Below, piece by piece: positions 21,423 to 29,276 of a DNA stretch of 64,000 bases (the first letter of the stretch is position 1; the number at the start of each line of letters is the position of its first letter). This DNA comes from Clostridiales bacterium (GTDB lineage: Bacteria; Bacillota; Clostridia; Oscillospirales; Acutalibacteraceae). The stretch spans positions 1-64,000 of the forward strand of contig DUNU01000020.1 in NCBI GenBank assembly GCA_012839185.1, in the 5' to 3' direction. Position numbers and translations under genes: made by a program. The notes beneath the pieces were generated by a model that saw only the letters and a list, made by a program, of their open reading frames with translations, had not been told where the DNA came from and did not search any database.

Positions 21423-21851
21423 ATGTATTTTGATGAACTTAAACTCGGTATGACGGTCGACATTGCACCGACTGTTATCGAAAAAGAAAAAATGATGGCA
21501 TTTGCCCGAGACGACGATAATATTCCTCTCCATACCGATGAGGACTATGCGAAAAATACGCATTTCGGCGATCTGATTGCTCCGGGGGTAATGTCTTTTA
21601 TGTCCGTATGGGCAAAATATCTTGAGGTTGATTTTTTCGGTGAAGATTTGCTTGCTGGGAAATCCACGAAAATCGAATGGCTGAAACCTGTTTTTGTCAA
21701 TGATGTGCTGACGGGAAAAGCAACAATTACTAACCTTGAAAAACGCAATGCTAAAAACGGAATTGCGGAAATTTTTATTGAAGCATATAATCAAAACGGC
21801 GAACTTGTATTGACGAATATTACGGAAGCCGTTGTGAAATGTAAGAATTAA
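21423..21851 (+). CDS. MaoC-like (R)-hydratase hotdog protein
   Basis: A 142-residue single hotdog-fold protein. The hydratase motif, an Asp and a His in a DDDNIPLHTDEDYA segment followed by FGDLIAPGVM, matches MaoC/enoyl-CoA hydratase 2 enzymes, which add water to enoyl-thioesters. No fatty acid or polyester gene is close by, so the substrate is unknown. The ATG at 21423 lies directly after the DUF554 stop, with GAGAGGAT as SD. A terminator follows 62 bases later. Confidence 0.8.
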   Translation: MYFDELKLGMTVDIAPTVIEKEKMMAFARDDDNIPLHTDEDYAKNTHFGDLIAPGVMSFMSVWAKYLEVDFFGEDLLAGKSTKIEWLKPVFVNDVLTGKATITNLEKRNAKNGIAEIFIEAYNQNGELVLTNITEAVVKCKN

Positions 21852-21913
21852 GTCAACACTATTAATCGAATTTTTTATATTATTTTAGAACGGTATTGTG
21901 GAAAAAAATCAGG

Positions 21914-21951
21914 CGGGAGCTTATTGTTATTTTTAGCTCTCGTTTTCTTTT
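21914..21951 (+). terminator. Terminator ending the ilv-leu/DUF815 block
   Basis: CGGGAGCT (21914-21921) pairs with AGCTCTCG (21935-21942), followed by a T-rich run. The remaining bases of the 205-base gap to the next gene hold only the promoter below. Confidence 0.85.
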
Positions 21952-21995
21952 TATGCAAAAATAGTGAAAATGTACAATAAAATTTAAAATTGGTC

Positions 21996-22024
21996 TTGAT
22001 TTTAGCTAATAAGTGTGGTATTAT
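21996..22024 (+). promoter_or_regulatory. Promoter of the GlpA-like operon
   Basis: TTGATT (21996-22001) and TATTAT (22019-22024) have a 17-base spacer containing TGTG just before the -10 box. It lies 33 bases upstream of the start codon. Confidence 0.7.
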
Positions 22025-22056
22025 ATAGAGAGATAAATTTATAAGGAGAAGAGTAG

Positions 22057-23499
22057 ATGAAATATGATGTATGTATCATAGGTGCCGGCGTAAGCGGTTC
22101 GCTTATTGCTCGTGCACTTTCAAAGTATGATATGTCGCTATGTCTTATTGATAAAGAGAACGACGTGGCAATGGGCTCGACAAAAGCAAACAGTGCGATT
22201 GTTCATGCGGGTTTTGATGCCGTTCCGGGAACTTACAAGGCAAAACTCAATGTTCGCGGAACTGAAATGATGGAAGAAACCTGCAAAGAACTCCACGTTG
22301 AGTATAAGAATAATGAGTCGCTTGTAATTGCATTTGGCGAAACCGAGAACGAGCATCTCAAAGAGTTATACGAACGCGGTATTGCTAACGGTGTTCCCGA
22401 TATGGAGCTGCTCACCGGAGATGAAGTAAGGCAGTTGGAGCCGAATTTAAGCGAAGAAATAACGGGTGCTTTGCTTGCAAAAACCGCAGGAATTGTCTGT
22501 CCGTATAAACTCACTATTGCCGCTGCCGAATGTGCCGCAAACAACGGTTGTGATTTTATTCGTAATGCTGAAGTTAAGGGAATAACCGTTGATGACGGTC
22601 TCTTTGTTTTAGATACGACGGCAGGTGAAATTACCGCAGAATATGTAATAAACGCCGCCGGTGTTCATGCCGATGAGGTTGCATCTTTTATCGGTGACGA
22701 TTCCATTGAAATTCGCGGAAGACGAGGTTCATATTTTATTCTCGATAAATCGCAGGGAAATCTTGTCAGCAGAACGATATTCCAATGTCCGAGTGAAAAA
22801 GGCAAAGGTATTTTGGTTGCTCCGACGGTTGACGGGAACTTGCTTTTGGGACCGACTTCCGAGTTTGTGGATGATAAAGATTTGACCGATACAACTCTTG
22901 AGGAATTAAGGGCGGTTGCCGAGTTGTCGGCACGAAGCGTTCCTCTTGCGTCGAGCCGCGATTCAATTACTTCATTTAGCGGTATTCGTGCATATACTAA
23001 GAACGGAGATTTTGTTATCGGTTCGAGTAAAGTAAATGAAAAGTTTATTAACGTTGCCGGTATAGAATCTCCCGGGCTTTCTGCCGCTCCCGCCATTGCG
23101 GAGCTTGTTGACGAAATATTTGCAAATGTTTCAAAAAATAAGTTTGCAATTAAAGCAGATTATGATTCGACAAGAAAAGCCCCCGTGCGTTTCAGAGAGA
23201 TGACTGATGATGAAAGACGGGAACTTATTGCAAAGAATTCCGCTTACGGTCGGGTTATTTGCCGTTGTGAAACTGTTACCGAAGGCGAGATTATCGACGC
23301 AATAAGAATGAAAGTCGGTGCGGTTGACGTTGACGGAGTAAAACGCCGTGTCCGTGCGGGAATGGGAAGATGTCAGGGCGGTTTCTGCGGCTCGAAAGTG
23401 GTTGAAATACTGTCAAGAGAACTCAATGTTCCCGTTAATGAAGTAACGAAATTCGGCAAAGGTTCAAACATTCTTTTTGATAAGACGAAGGAGGACTGA
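22057..23499 (+). CDS. GlpA-like FAD-dependent dehydrogenase with BFD-like [2Fe-2S] domain
   Basis: A 480-residue oxidoreductase. The N-terminal FAD fold (GAGVSGS) and DAO domain span to about residue 360, and a BFD-like [2Fe-2S] domain follows with CRCETVTEGEI and GRCQGGFCG. This matches anaerobic glycerol-3-phosphate dehydrogenase subunit A and its relatives. It forms a tight three-gene unit with the next two genes. No glycerol kinase or glycerol facilitator gene is adjacent, so another 2-hydroxy acid or polyol phosphate is possible as substrate. Confidence 0.85.
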   Translation: MKYDVCIIGAGVSGSLIARALSKYDMSLCLIDKENDVAMGSTKANSAIVHAGFDAVPGTYKAKLNVRGTEMMEETCKELHVEYKNNESLVIAFGETENEHLKELYERGIANGVPDMELLTGDEVRQLEPNLSEEITGALLAKTAGIVCPYKLTIAAAECAANNGCDFIRNAEVKGITVDDGLFVLDTTAGEITAEYVINAAGVHADEVASFIGDDSIEIRGRRGSYFILDKSQGNLVSRTIFQCPSEKGKGILVAPTVDGNLLLGPTSEFVDDKDLTDTTLEELRAVAELSARSVPLASSRDSITSFSGIRAYTKNGDFVIGSSKVNEKFINVAGIESPGLSAAPAIAELVDEIFANVSKNKFAIKADYDSTRKAPVRFREMTDDERRELIAKNSAYGRVICRCETVTEGEIIDAIRMKVGAVDVDGVKRRVRAGMGRCQGGFCGSKVVEILSRELNVPVNEVTKFGKGSNILFDKTKED

Positions 23500-23501
23500 C
23501 A

Positions 23502-24758
23502 ATGAAATACGATTTAGTGGTTATCGGCGGAGGTCCTGCGGGAATGGCTGCGGCTCTCAAAGCAAAAGAAGAGGGCGTTGAGAAAATAGTAATATTGGAA
23601 CGAGATGTAAGATTGGGCGGTATTTTGAATCAATGTATTCATACCGGCTTTGGGCTTCATTATTTCAAGGAGGAGTTGTCCGGTCCCGAATATGCACAAC
23701 GTTTCGCAAAACAGGTTGCCGAAACCGATATTGACGTTATGCTCGACACAATGGTTATTGATATTGATGACGACAATAATGTTACGGCAATGAACAATCG
23801 TGACGGGCTTATTAAAATTGAGGCAACGGCAATAATTCTTGCAATGGGATGTCGCGAACGTCCACGCGGTGCTTTGTTTATGGCAGGCACTCGTCCTTCG
23901 GGTGTCATGACGGCAGGAACGGCTCAGAAATATGTCAATATGGACGGCTATATGCCCGGCAAAAAGATAGTTATTTTAGGTTCGGGCGACATCGGTCTTA
24001 TCATGGCTCGTCGCATGACTTTGGAGGGTGCCGAAGTTAAGATGGTCTGTGAGATTATGCCGTATTCGGGCGGTCTTACACGAAATATCGTTCAATGTCT
24101 CAACGACTTTAATATACCTCTTTATTTAAGCACAACGGTTATTGCAACTCACGGCAGAGAGCGTTTGGAAGGCGTAACCATAGCAAAAGTTGATGAGAGA
24201 TTAAATCCCATTCCGGGAACTGAGGAGTATGTCGAATGTGATACTCTCATGCTTTCCGTCGGTCTTATTCCCGAAAACGAACTTACAAAAGATGCCGGAA
24301 TAAGTATTGACCGAATTACCCGCGGAGCCGTCGTTGATGAACTTCGTGCAACCGAAAAAAAGGGTGTTTTTGCCTGCGGAAACGTGCTTCAGGTTCATGA
24401 TTTGGTCGATTTTGTTACTTTGGAATCATATTTAGCGGGCAAGGGTGCGGCGAAATATATCAAAAATCCCGCCGCTTTTGATGATGCGGTTTATGTTAAA
24501 ACGACTACCGGAAACGGTGTAGGCTATATCGTACCGCAGAGGGTGAATATCAAAACCGACGAGGATGTAAAACTCTATTTCAGAGTGAGACAGGTATATA
24601 AAAACGCTCGCGTAATTTTAGAAGTTGACGGCGAAACCGTTTCAAACAAGAAGAAGATAAAACTTGCTCCGGGCGAAATGGAAGACGTTACGATACCGAA
24701 AGAAATTATTGAGAAAATGACCGACAAGAGCGAAATTTCAGTACGTGTGGAGGCATAG
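23502..24758 (+). CDS. FAD/NAD(P)-dependent oxidoreductase of the redox trio
   Basis: A 418-residue pyridine nucleotide-disulfide-type flavoprotein. Two dinucleotide folds are visible: GGGPAGMAAA at the N-terminus and GSGDIGLIMARR mid-protein. There is no redox-active CxxC pair like that of thioredoxin reductase. It probably passes electrons between NAD(P)H and the GlpA-like partner two bases upstream. The final 80 residues form a beta-rich domain of unknown role. Confidence 0.85.
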   Translation: MKYDLVVIGGGPAGMAAALKAKEEGVEKIVILERDVRLGGILNQCIHTGFGLHYFKEELSGPEYAQRFAKQVAETDIDVMLDTMVIDIDDDNNVTAMNNRDGLIKIEATAIILAMGCRERPRGALFMAGTRPSGVMTAGTAQKYVNMDGYMPGKKIVILGSGDIGLIMARRMTLEGAEVKMVCEIMPYSGGLTRNIVQCLNDFNIPLYLSTTVIATHGRERLEGVTIAKVDERLNPIPGTEEYVECDTLMLSVGLIPENELTKDAGISIDRITRGAVVDELRATEKKGVFACGNVLQVHDLVDFVTLESYLAGKGAAKYIKNPAAFDDAVYVKTTTGNGVGYIVPQRVNIKTDEDVKLYFRVRQVYKNARVILEVDGETVSNKKKIKLAPGEMEDVTIPKEIIEKMTDKSEISVRVEA

Positions 24759-24760
24759 AG

Positions 24761-25117
24761 ATGACAAAACAGATGTATTGTGTTGCGTGTCCTTTGGGTT
24801 GCTTTATTACCGTTGAATACGACGATACGGGAATTTTAAATGTTACCGGAAACACCTGCAAAAGAGGCATTGATTACGCACGTACCGAAATGACAAACCC
24901 GACAAGAAGTCTCACGAGTACCATAAGGGTTATCGGCGGTAAACGTGCCGTAATTCCGTGTAAATCGCATGAACCTTTGCCGAAAAACATGATGTTTGAT
25001 TGTATGAAGGAAATCAATAAAGCGAGGGTAAAAGCTCCTGCAAAGATCGGCGATGTTTTGATTCCCGATATTTTGGGAACGGGGATTGACATAGTCGCGA
25101 CCGACAACTGTGACTGA
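24761..25117 (+). CDS. DUF1667 protein, third member of the redox trio
   Basis: A small 118-residue protein with CVACPLGC at residues 7-14 and another Cys in GNTCKRG, so it probably binds an Fe-S cluster or zinc. DUF1667 genes commonly follow GlpA/GlpB-like flavoprotein pairs, as here (gap of two bases). It is likely a subunit or electron-transfer partner; direct function is unproven. Confidence 0.8.
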   Translation: MTKQMYCVACPLGCFITVEYDDTGILNVTGNTCKRGIDYARTEMTNPTRSLTSTIRVIGGKRAVIPCKSHEPLPKNMMFDCMKEINKARVKAPAKIGDVLIPDILGTGIDIVATDNCD

Positions 25118-25150
25118 TTGAATATTTGGAAGAATTGAGAAACTTATTTT

Positions 25151-26560
25151 ATGAACAAAGGCTATCTTGGAACGATTGACATTAAACCGACCTCCCGTCA
25201 GATAAAGTGGCAGGAAACGGAATTTTACGGTAATATTTTCTTTGGTATGAACACCTTTACGGGCAGTCAGTGGGGTGATGGTTTTGCTCCCGCCGACCTG
25301 TTCTGGCCGGAAGATTATGATGTTGATTATTGGGTAAAAACGGCGAAAAAAGCCCGCATGAAAGGTCTGATGATTACAGCGAAACACTATGACGGGTTTT
25401 GCATATTCCAAAGTGAACATACCGATTATTGCTTGAAATCTTGCCCGAATTGGCAGGATGGCAAGGGGGATATTGTTCGCGATTTAGCCAAGGCGTGCAA
25501 GGATGAGGGACTTAAATTCGGTATTTATATCGCTCCGTGGGACAGGCACGAAAAGACCTACGGCAAGGGAAAAGAATATGACGATTGGTTTTGCAATATA
25601 TTAACCGAGTTATGTACAAATTATGGCGACTTGTTTTGTATTTGGCTTGATCCTCATTTTGGTGACGGCATAAACGGCACGTCGCAGGACTTTGATTTGC
25701 CGAGATATTATAAGACAATTCGTGAGTTGCAGCCCGATTGTGCCATTGCGGGCATGGGACCAGATGTTCGCTGGGCGGGAAACGAACGAGGTCTTGCAAG
25801 AAAATGCGAATGGTCGGTTGTTCCCGCCTATCTGGGTTTTGACGAGTTTGGCGAAAAACGCAATTCCGCATCCAAAAAGGCTTTGTCTTTAACCGATCCT
25901 GATTTGGGTTCACGCAAGACAATCAAAAAGGAAATCGATTTTGCTTGGCTTCCGCATGAAATATCCGTTCCGATGAAATCAAAGTGGTTTTGGTATAAAG
26001 ACGGCGAATATTCTTCAAAAACAAAGGATAAGCTTTGGAAACTGTATCTGGATTCAGTCGGCAACAACAGCTGTTTTATGCTCGGTTTGTCTCCCGACAA
26101 GAGATGTAAGTTTGCCGATAACGAAGAACAGATTTTGACTGCATTCGGTGAGGATTTGCACTTGAATTTCGGATATAATTTGGCGGTAGTTAAGGGAAAA
26201 GCAAGTGCATCAAGTCAACACAGTGAGATGTATGACGTTTCAAACGTGCTGAATACTGATTTTGATAAATTCTGGAAACCAGCAGAAAACGATAAAAAAC
26301 CCGTTTTGTACATTGATTTTGAAGAAAAAGATATGTTTAACAAAATTGTTATCGGTGAGCATATAAGAAACGGTCAGCATATCGAGGAATTTTCGGTATA
26401 TTATCTTGACGAAAAGGACAAGTGGAGGCTTATCGAAAAGGGTACAACCATAGGATACAAGAGAATTGTTCACTCGAAGCCTATTGAGACATCGAGAGTA
26501 AAAATAGTTTTTGAAGAATATCGTGAGAGTTTTGAAATTAATACAATTTTGATTAACTGA
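25151..26560 (+). CDS. GH29-type alpha-L-fucosidase with C-terminal discoidin-like domain
   Basis: A 469-residue glycosidase without a signal peptide, so probably cytosolic. The catalytic barrel (about 1-335) has FGMNTFTG, KHYDGFC and the segment IWLDPHFGDG, where the Asp takes the place of the GH29 nucleophile (usually WFDG). The C-terminal ~115 residues (KASASSQHSEMYDVSNVLN onward) resemble an F5/8 type C carbohydrate-binding domain. It lies 33 bases after the DUF1667 gene and may be on that transcript. It would release fucose or a related sugar from imported oligosaccharides. Confidence 0.8.
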   Translation: MNKGYLGTIDIKPTSRQIKWQETEFYGNIFFGMNTFTGSQWGDGFAPADLFWPEDYDVDYWVKTAKKARMKGLMITAKHYDGFCIFQSEHTDYCLKSCPNWQDGKGDIVRDLAKACKDEGLKFGIYIAPWDRHEKTYGKGKEYDDWFCNILTELCTNYGDLFCIWLDPHFGDGINGTSQDFDLPRYYKTIRELQPDCAIAGMGPDVRWAGNERGLARKCEWSVVPAYLGFDEFGEKRNSASKKALSLTDPDLGSRKTIKKEIDFAWLPHEISVPMKSKWFWYKDGEYSSKTKDKLWKLYLDSVGNNSCFMLGLSPDKRCKFADNEEQILTAFGEDLHLNFGYNLAVVKGKASASSQHSEMYDVSNVLNTDFDKFWKPAENDKKPVLYIDFEEKDMFNKIVIGEHIRNGQHIEEFSVYYLDEKDKWRLIEKGTTIGYKRIVHSKPIETSRVKIVFEEYRESFEINTILIN

Positions 26561-26616
26561 TTTTTACTAAAAAGGGGGCGTAAATCACCCAAAAGATAAA
26601 TTTTATAAAATTCCTC

Positions 26617-26645
26617 TTGCAAAATTCGGACAAATGTATTATAAT
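26617..26645 (+). promoter_or_regulatory. Promoter of pgi
   Basis: TTGCAA (26617-26622) and TATAAT (26640-26645) are separated by 17 bases, 32 bases ahead of the pgi start codon. Confidence 0.7.
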
Positions 26646-26677
26646 GTTCGGAGTTTGTATATTTTGAGGAAAATACT

Positions 26678-28012
26678 ATGTCTATTAAAGTAAACTTTGA
26701 TCTTTTAAAATCTTTTGTGACGGATAAGGATTTTGAAAGCGTTATCCCTGCACTTAATATCGCTCATGGTTTTCTTTATGAAAATAATGTAAATGCACCG
26801 GGAAACCATGCACACGGCTGGCTTGATTTGCCGATAAATTATGATAAAGAAGAATTTGCACGAATTAAAGCGGCAGCTAAGAAAATTCAGAACGACAGCA
26901 AAATTTTAGTTGTTATCGGTATCGGCGGCTCGTCTTTGGGTGCCAGAGCGGCGATTGAATTTGTTAAGGGAAAAAATTATAATTTTACTTGCGGTAAACT
27001 GCCCAAGATTTTCTTTGTCGGCAACAGCATGAGCCCTGCTGAATTAAATGAAGTAGTCGGTTTTTGCAAGGATGTTGATTTCAGTGTAAATGTTATTTCT
27101 AAGAGTGGCACTACAATCGAACCTGCCATTGCTTTTCATATATTCAAAAAATTGCTTACCGAAAAGTACGGCGATAAGGCAAATGAACGTATTTATGCTA
27201 CAACGGACGCAGTTAAGGGTACTCTTCACGGCATGGCACTTAAAGAGGACTATGAAAGGTTCGTAATTCCGGATGATGTCGGCGGTCGTTATTCCGTTCT
27301 GACTGCGGTTGGTCTTTTGCCGATTGCGGTTGCCGGTATTGACATTGATGCACTTATGTCCGGTGCTGCCGATTCTCGTGAAAAATATTCCGTTTGCAGT
27401 CTTGATAACGATTGTTATAAATATGCCGTTGCCCGTCAACTTCTTTACAGAAGTGGCAAGGCTATTGAATTATTTATTTCTTATGAACCTGATTTCCTTC
27501 TTATGAACGAATGGCTTAAACAGTTGTTTGGTGAGAGTGAAGGAAAAGAGGGCAAGGGCTTATATCCGTCAAGTGCAATATATTCAACAGACTTACACTC
27601 GATGGGACAGTATGTTCAAGACGGTGCACGCATTCTCTTTGAAACCGTTGTTCATTTTGAAAATTCAAAGAGCGAAATTGAAATTGAACTTGATGAAGAT
27701 GATTCTGATGGTCTTAATTTCTTGGCGGGAGAGAATTTGTCAAGCATAAACAAGCGTGCATGTATTGCCACCGCACTTGCTCATACGGACGGGAAAGTAC
27801 CGAATATTATTATAAACGTTGACGGTATGGATGCTTACAATCTCGGTGCACTTATTTATTTCTTCGAGAAGGCTTGTGCTATATCGGGCTATATTTTAGG
27901 TGTCAATCCCTTTGACCAACCTGGTGTTGAGGTTTACAAGAAGAATATGTTTGCACTTTTAGGCAAACCCGGCTATGAAGAACTCAGAGCCGAATTAAAA
28001 GCAAGAATTTAA
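26678..28012 (+). CDS. pgi: Glucose-6-phosphate isomerase
   Basis: Interconverts glucose 6-phosphate and fructose 6-phosphate in glycolysis. The 444-residue length is that of the shorter Firmicutes-type enzyme. GIGGSSLGARA and SKSGTTIEP are the sugar-phosphate-binding loops, GGRYSVLTAVGLLP is the PGI signature 1 region, and the C-terminal part includes FDQPGVEVYK. It has its own promoter and a GAGGAAAA SD. Confidence 0.97.
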   Translation: MSIKVNFDLLKSFVTDKDFESVIPALNIAHGFLYENNVNAPGNHAHGWLDLPINYDKEEFARIKAAAKKIQNDSKILVVIGIGGSSLGARAAIEFVKGKNYNFTCGKLPKIFFVGNSMSPAELNEVVGFCKDVDFSVNVISKSGTTIEPAIAFHIFKKLLTEKYGDKANERIYATTDAVKGTLHGMALKEDYERFVIPDDVGGRYSVLTAVGLLPIAVAGIDIDALMSGAADSREKYSVCSLDNDCYKYAVARQLLYRSGKAIELFISYEPDFLLMNEWLKQLFGESEGKEGKGLYPSSAIYSTDLHSMGQYVQDGARILFETVVHFENSKSEIEIELDEDDSDGLNFLAGENLSSINKRACIATALAHTDGKVPNIIINVDGMDAYNLGALIYFFEKACAISGYILGVNPFDQPGVEVYKKNMFALLGKPGYEELRAELKARI

Positions 28013-28042
28013 CAAACAACCCAAAAGGAGAGAATATTTATT

Positions 28043-28462
28043 ATGGTTTCATTACTTATCGGACCTAAGGGTACAGGCAAAACGAAGCGTCTTATTGAAG
28101 AAATCAATGATGCTCTTGCTCGTACAGACGGCAACGTTGTTGTTGTTGAAAAGAACAAAGCTCTCAGCTTTAACGTAAATTACAGAGCAAGGCTTGTTAC
28201 TTCCGATGATTACGGTATTGCAGGTTTTGATGAACTTTATGCTTTCTTATGCGGTCTTTGTGCATCAAACCATGATATTACCGATATTTTAGTTGACGCA
28301 ACATTGCGTATAGGCAGTCGTGATACAGTTGAACTTTCCGCTTTCTTAAAGCGTATCGCAAAGTTATCCGATGACACTGAAACTGATTTTGTTTTCACCA
28401 TTTCCATGGACGAATCAAATGTTCCCGCCGAGGTGTTTGAAGTTTGCAGGAAGATCTCATAA
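28043..28462 (+). CDS. Small P-loop protein of unknown function
   Basis: A 139-residue protein beginning almost directly with a Walker A motif, GPKGTGKT at residues 7-14. A Walker B candidate is ITDILVDATL near residue 80. Its length is far below that of usual ATPases and no other domain is visible. It lies 30 bases after pgi with a good SD (AAAGGAGAG) and before a new promoter, so it is probably on the pgi message. The protein is not recognised as a characterised family. Confidence 0.7.
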   Translation: MVSLLIGPKGTGKTKRLIEEINDALARTDGNVVVVEKNKALSFNVNYRARLVTSDDYGIAGFDELYAFLCGLCASNHDITDILVDATLRIGSRDTVELSAFLKRIAKLSDDTETDFVFTISMDESNVPAEVFEVCRKIS

Positions 28463-28468
28463 AAGGTC

Positions 28469-28497
28469 TTGACAAAACAGCGAAAGTATAGTAAAAT
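28469..28497 (+). promoter_or_regulatory. Promoter of yceD-rpmF
   Basis: TTGACA (28469-28474) and TAAAAT (28492-28497) with a 17-base spacer, 31 bases before the yceD ATG and seven bases after the preceding stop codon. Confidence 0.8.
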
Positions 28498-28528
28498 ATT
28501 TGGCGTTGCGTTTTGACGAGGTGATATA

Positions 28529-29011
28529 ATGAATATTGATTTAAATCCTGTGTTTGGTATCACAGGCAAAAAAATGGATATTGATTATACCATCAAGGCA
28601 GAAGATGTAGATGAATATCCTCGAGTTTCCGATGTAAAGGTGTTCGGAAGTGTTCAGAACAAGACGGACATAGTTACTTTGACAATTACTTGTTCTTATG
28701 AACTTACCTGTCTTTGTGACCGTTGTGCCGAAGAAATTACCAGACATATTGATCAGAAAATCGAGCACGAACTTATAAAAAATCTTGAAGATGAGCAAGA
28801 CATATCTTATATTGAAGTTCCTGACGGAAATCTGGATTTGGATGAGCTTATCAGAGAGGATATAATACTTAATTTGCCGTATTTGTTCTTATGTAAAGAA
28901 GACTGTAAGGGACTCTGTGTCCAATGCGGTGCAAACCTTAATGACGGCGAATGTAAATGCAAATCACCGACAGATCCGAGACTTTCCGCTCTCTTGGATT
29001 TGCTTGATTGA
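28529..29011 (+). CDS. yceD: YceD/DUF177 family 23S rRNA accumulation protein
   Basis: A 160-residue protein of the DUF177 family, linked in other bacteria and plants to accumulation of 23S rRNA and large-subunit assembly. CDRC mid-protein and the C-terminal CKEDCKGLCVQCGANLN region carry Cys pairs expected in this family. It stands directly before rpmF, the standard neighbour across bacteria. SD GAGGTGAT precedes the ATG. Confidence 0.9.
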   Translation: MNIDLNPVFGITGKKMDIDYTIKAEDVDEYPRVSDVKVFGSVQNKTDIVTLTITCSYELTCLCDRCAEEITRHIDQKIEHELIKNLEDEQDISYIEVPDGNLDLDELIREDIILNLPYLFLCKEDCKGLCVQCGANLNDGECKCKSPTDPRLSALLDLLD

Positions 29012-29040
29012 TATAAAAATTACCGTGAGGAGAAGATAAA

Positions 29041-29226
29041 ATGGCAGTACCAAAGAGGAGAGTTTCCTCCGCAAAAGGTGCCAAGAGACGTGCAAGTGCA
29101 TGGACATTGGACGCACCTTCAATTGCAAAGTGCAAGAATTGCGGCGAATATGTAAAGAGCCACACCATGTGCGGTGCTTGCGGTCACTATAATGGTCGCG
29201 AAGTTGTTAAAATCGAAGAAGATTAA
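29041..29226 (+). CDS. rpmF: 50S ribosomal protein L32 (zinc-binding form)
   Basis: A 61-residue ribosomal protein that starts MAVPKRRVSSAKGAKRR. Cys31, Cys34, Cys44 and Cys47 form the zinc ribbon, so this is the Cys-containing (C+) version. No Cys-free paralogue is seen here. It shares a transcript with yceD and is followed by a terminator. Confidence 0.98.
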   Translation: MAVPKRRVSSAKGAKRRASAWTLDAPSIAKCKNCGEYVKSHTMCGACGHYNGREVVKIEED

Positions 29227-29246
29227 TCTCTTTGTTGACAATCAAT

Positions 29247-29269
29247 GGGTGGTTTTACCGCCCTTTTTT
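29247..29269 (+). terminator. Terminator after rpmF
   Basis: GGGTGG (29247-29252) pairs with CCGCCC (29258-29263) over a TTTTA loop, followed by six T residues. It ends only eight bases before the next start codon. Confidence 0.85.
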
Positions 29270-29276
29270 GACTTAA

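Noticed and set aside
29235..29240. TTGACA as a promoter -35 box for the DUF512 gene.
   Set aside because: No TATAAT-like sequence lies at 15-19 bases; the area is occupied by the rpmF terminator.
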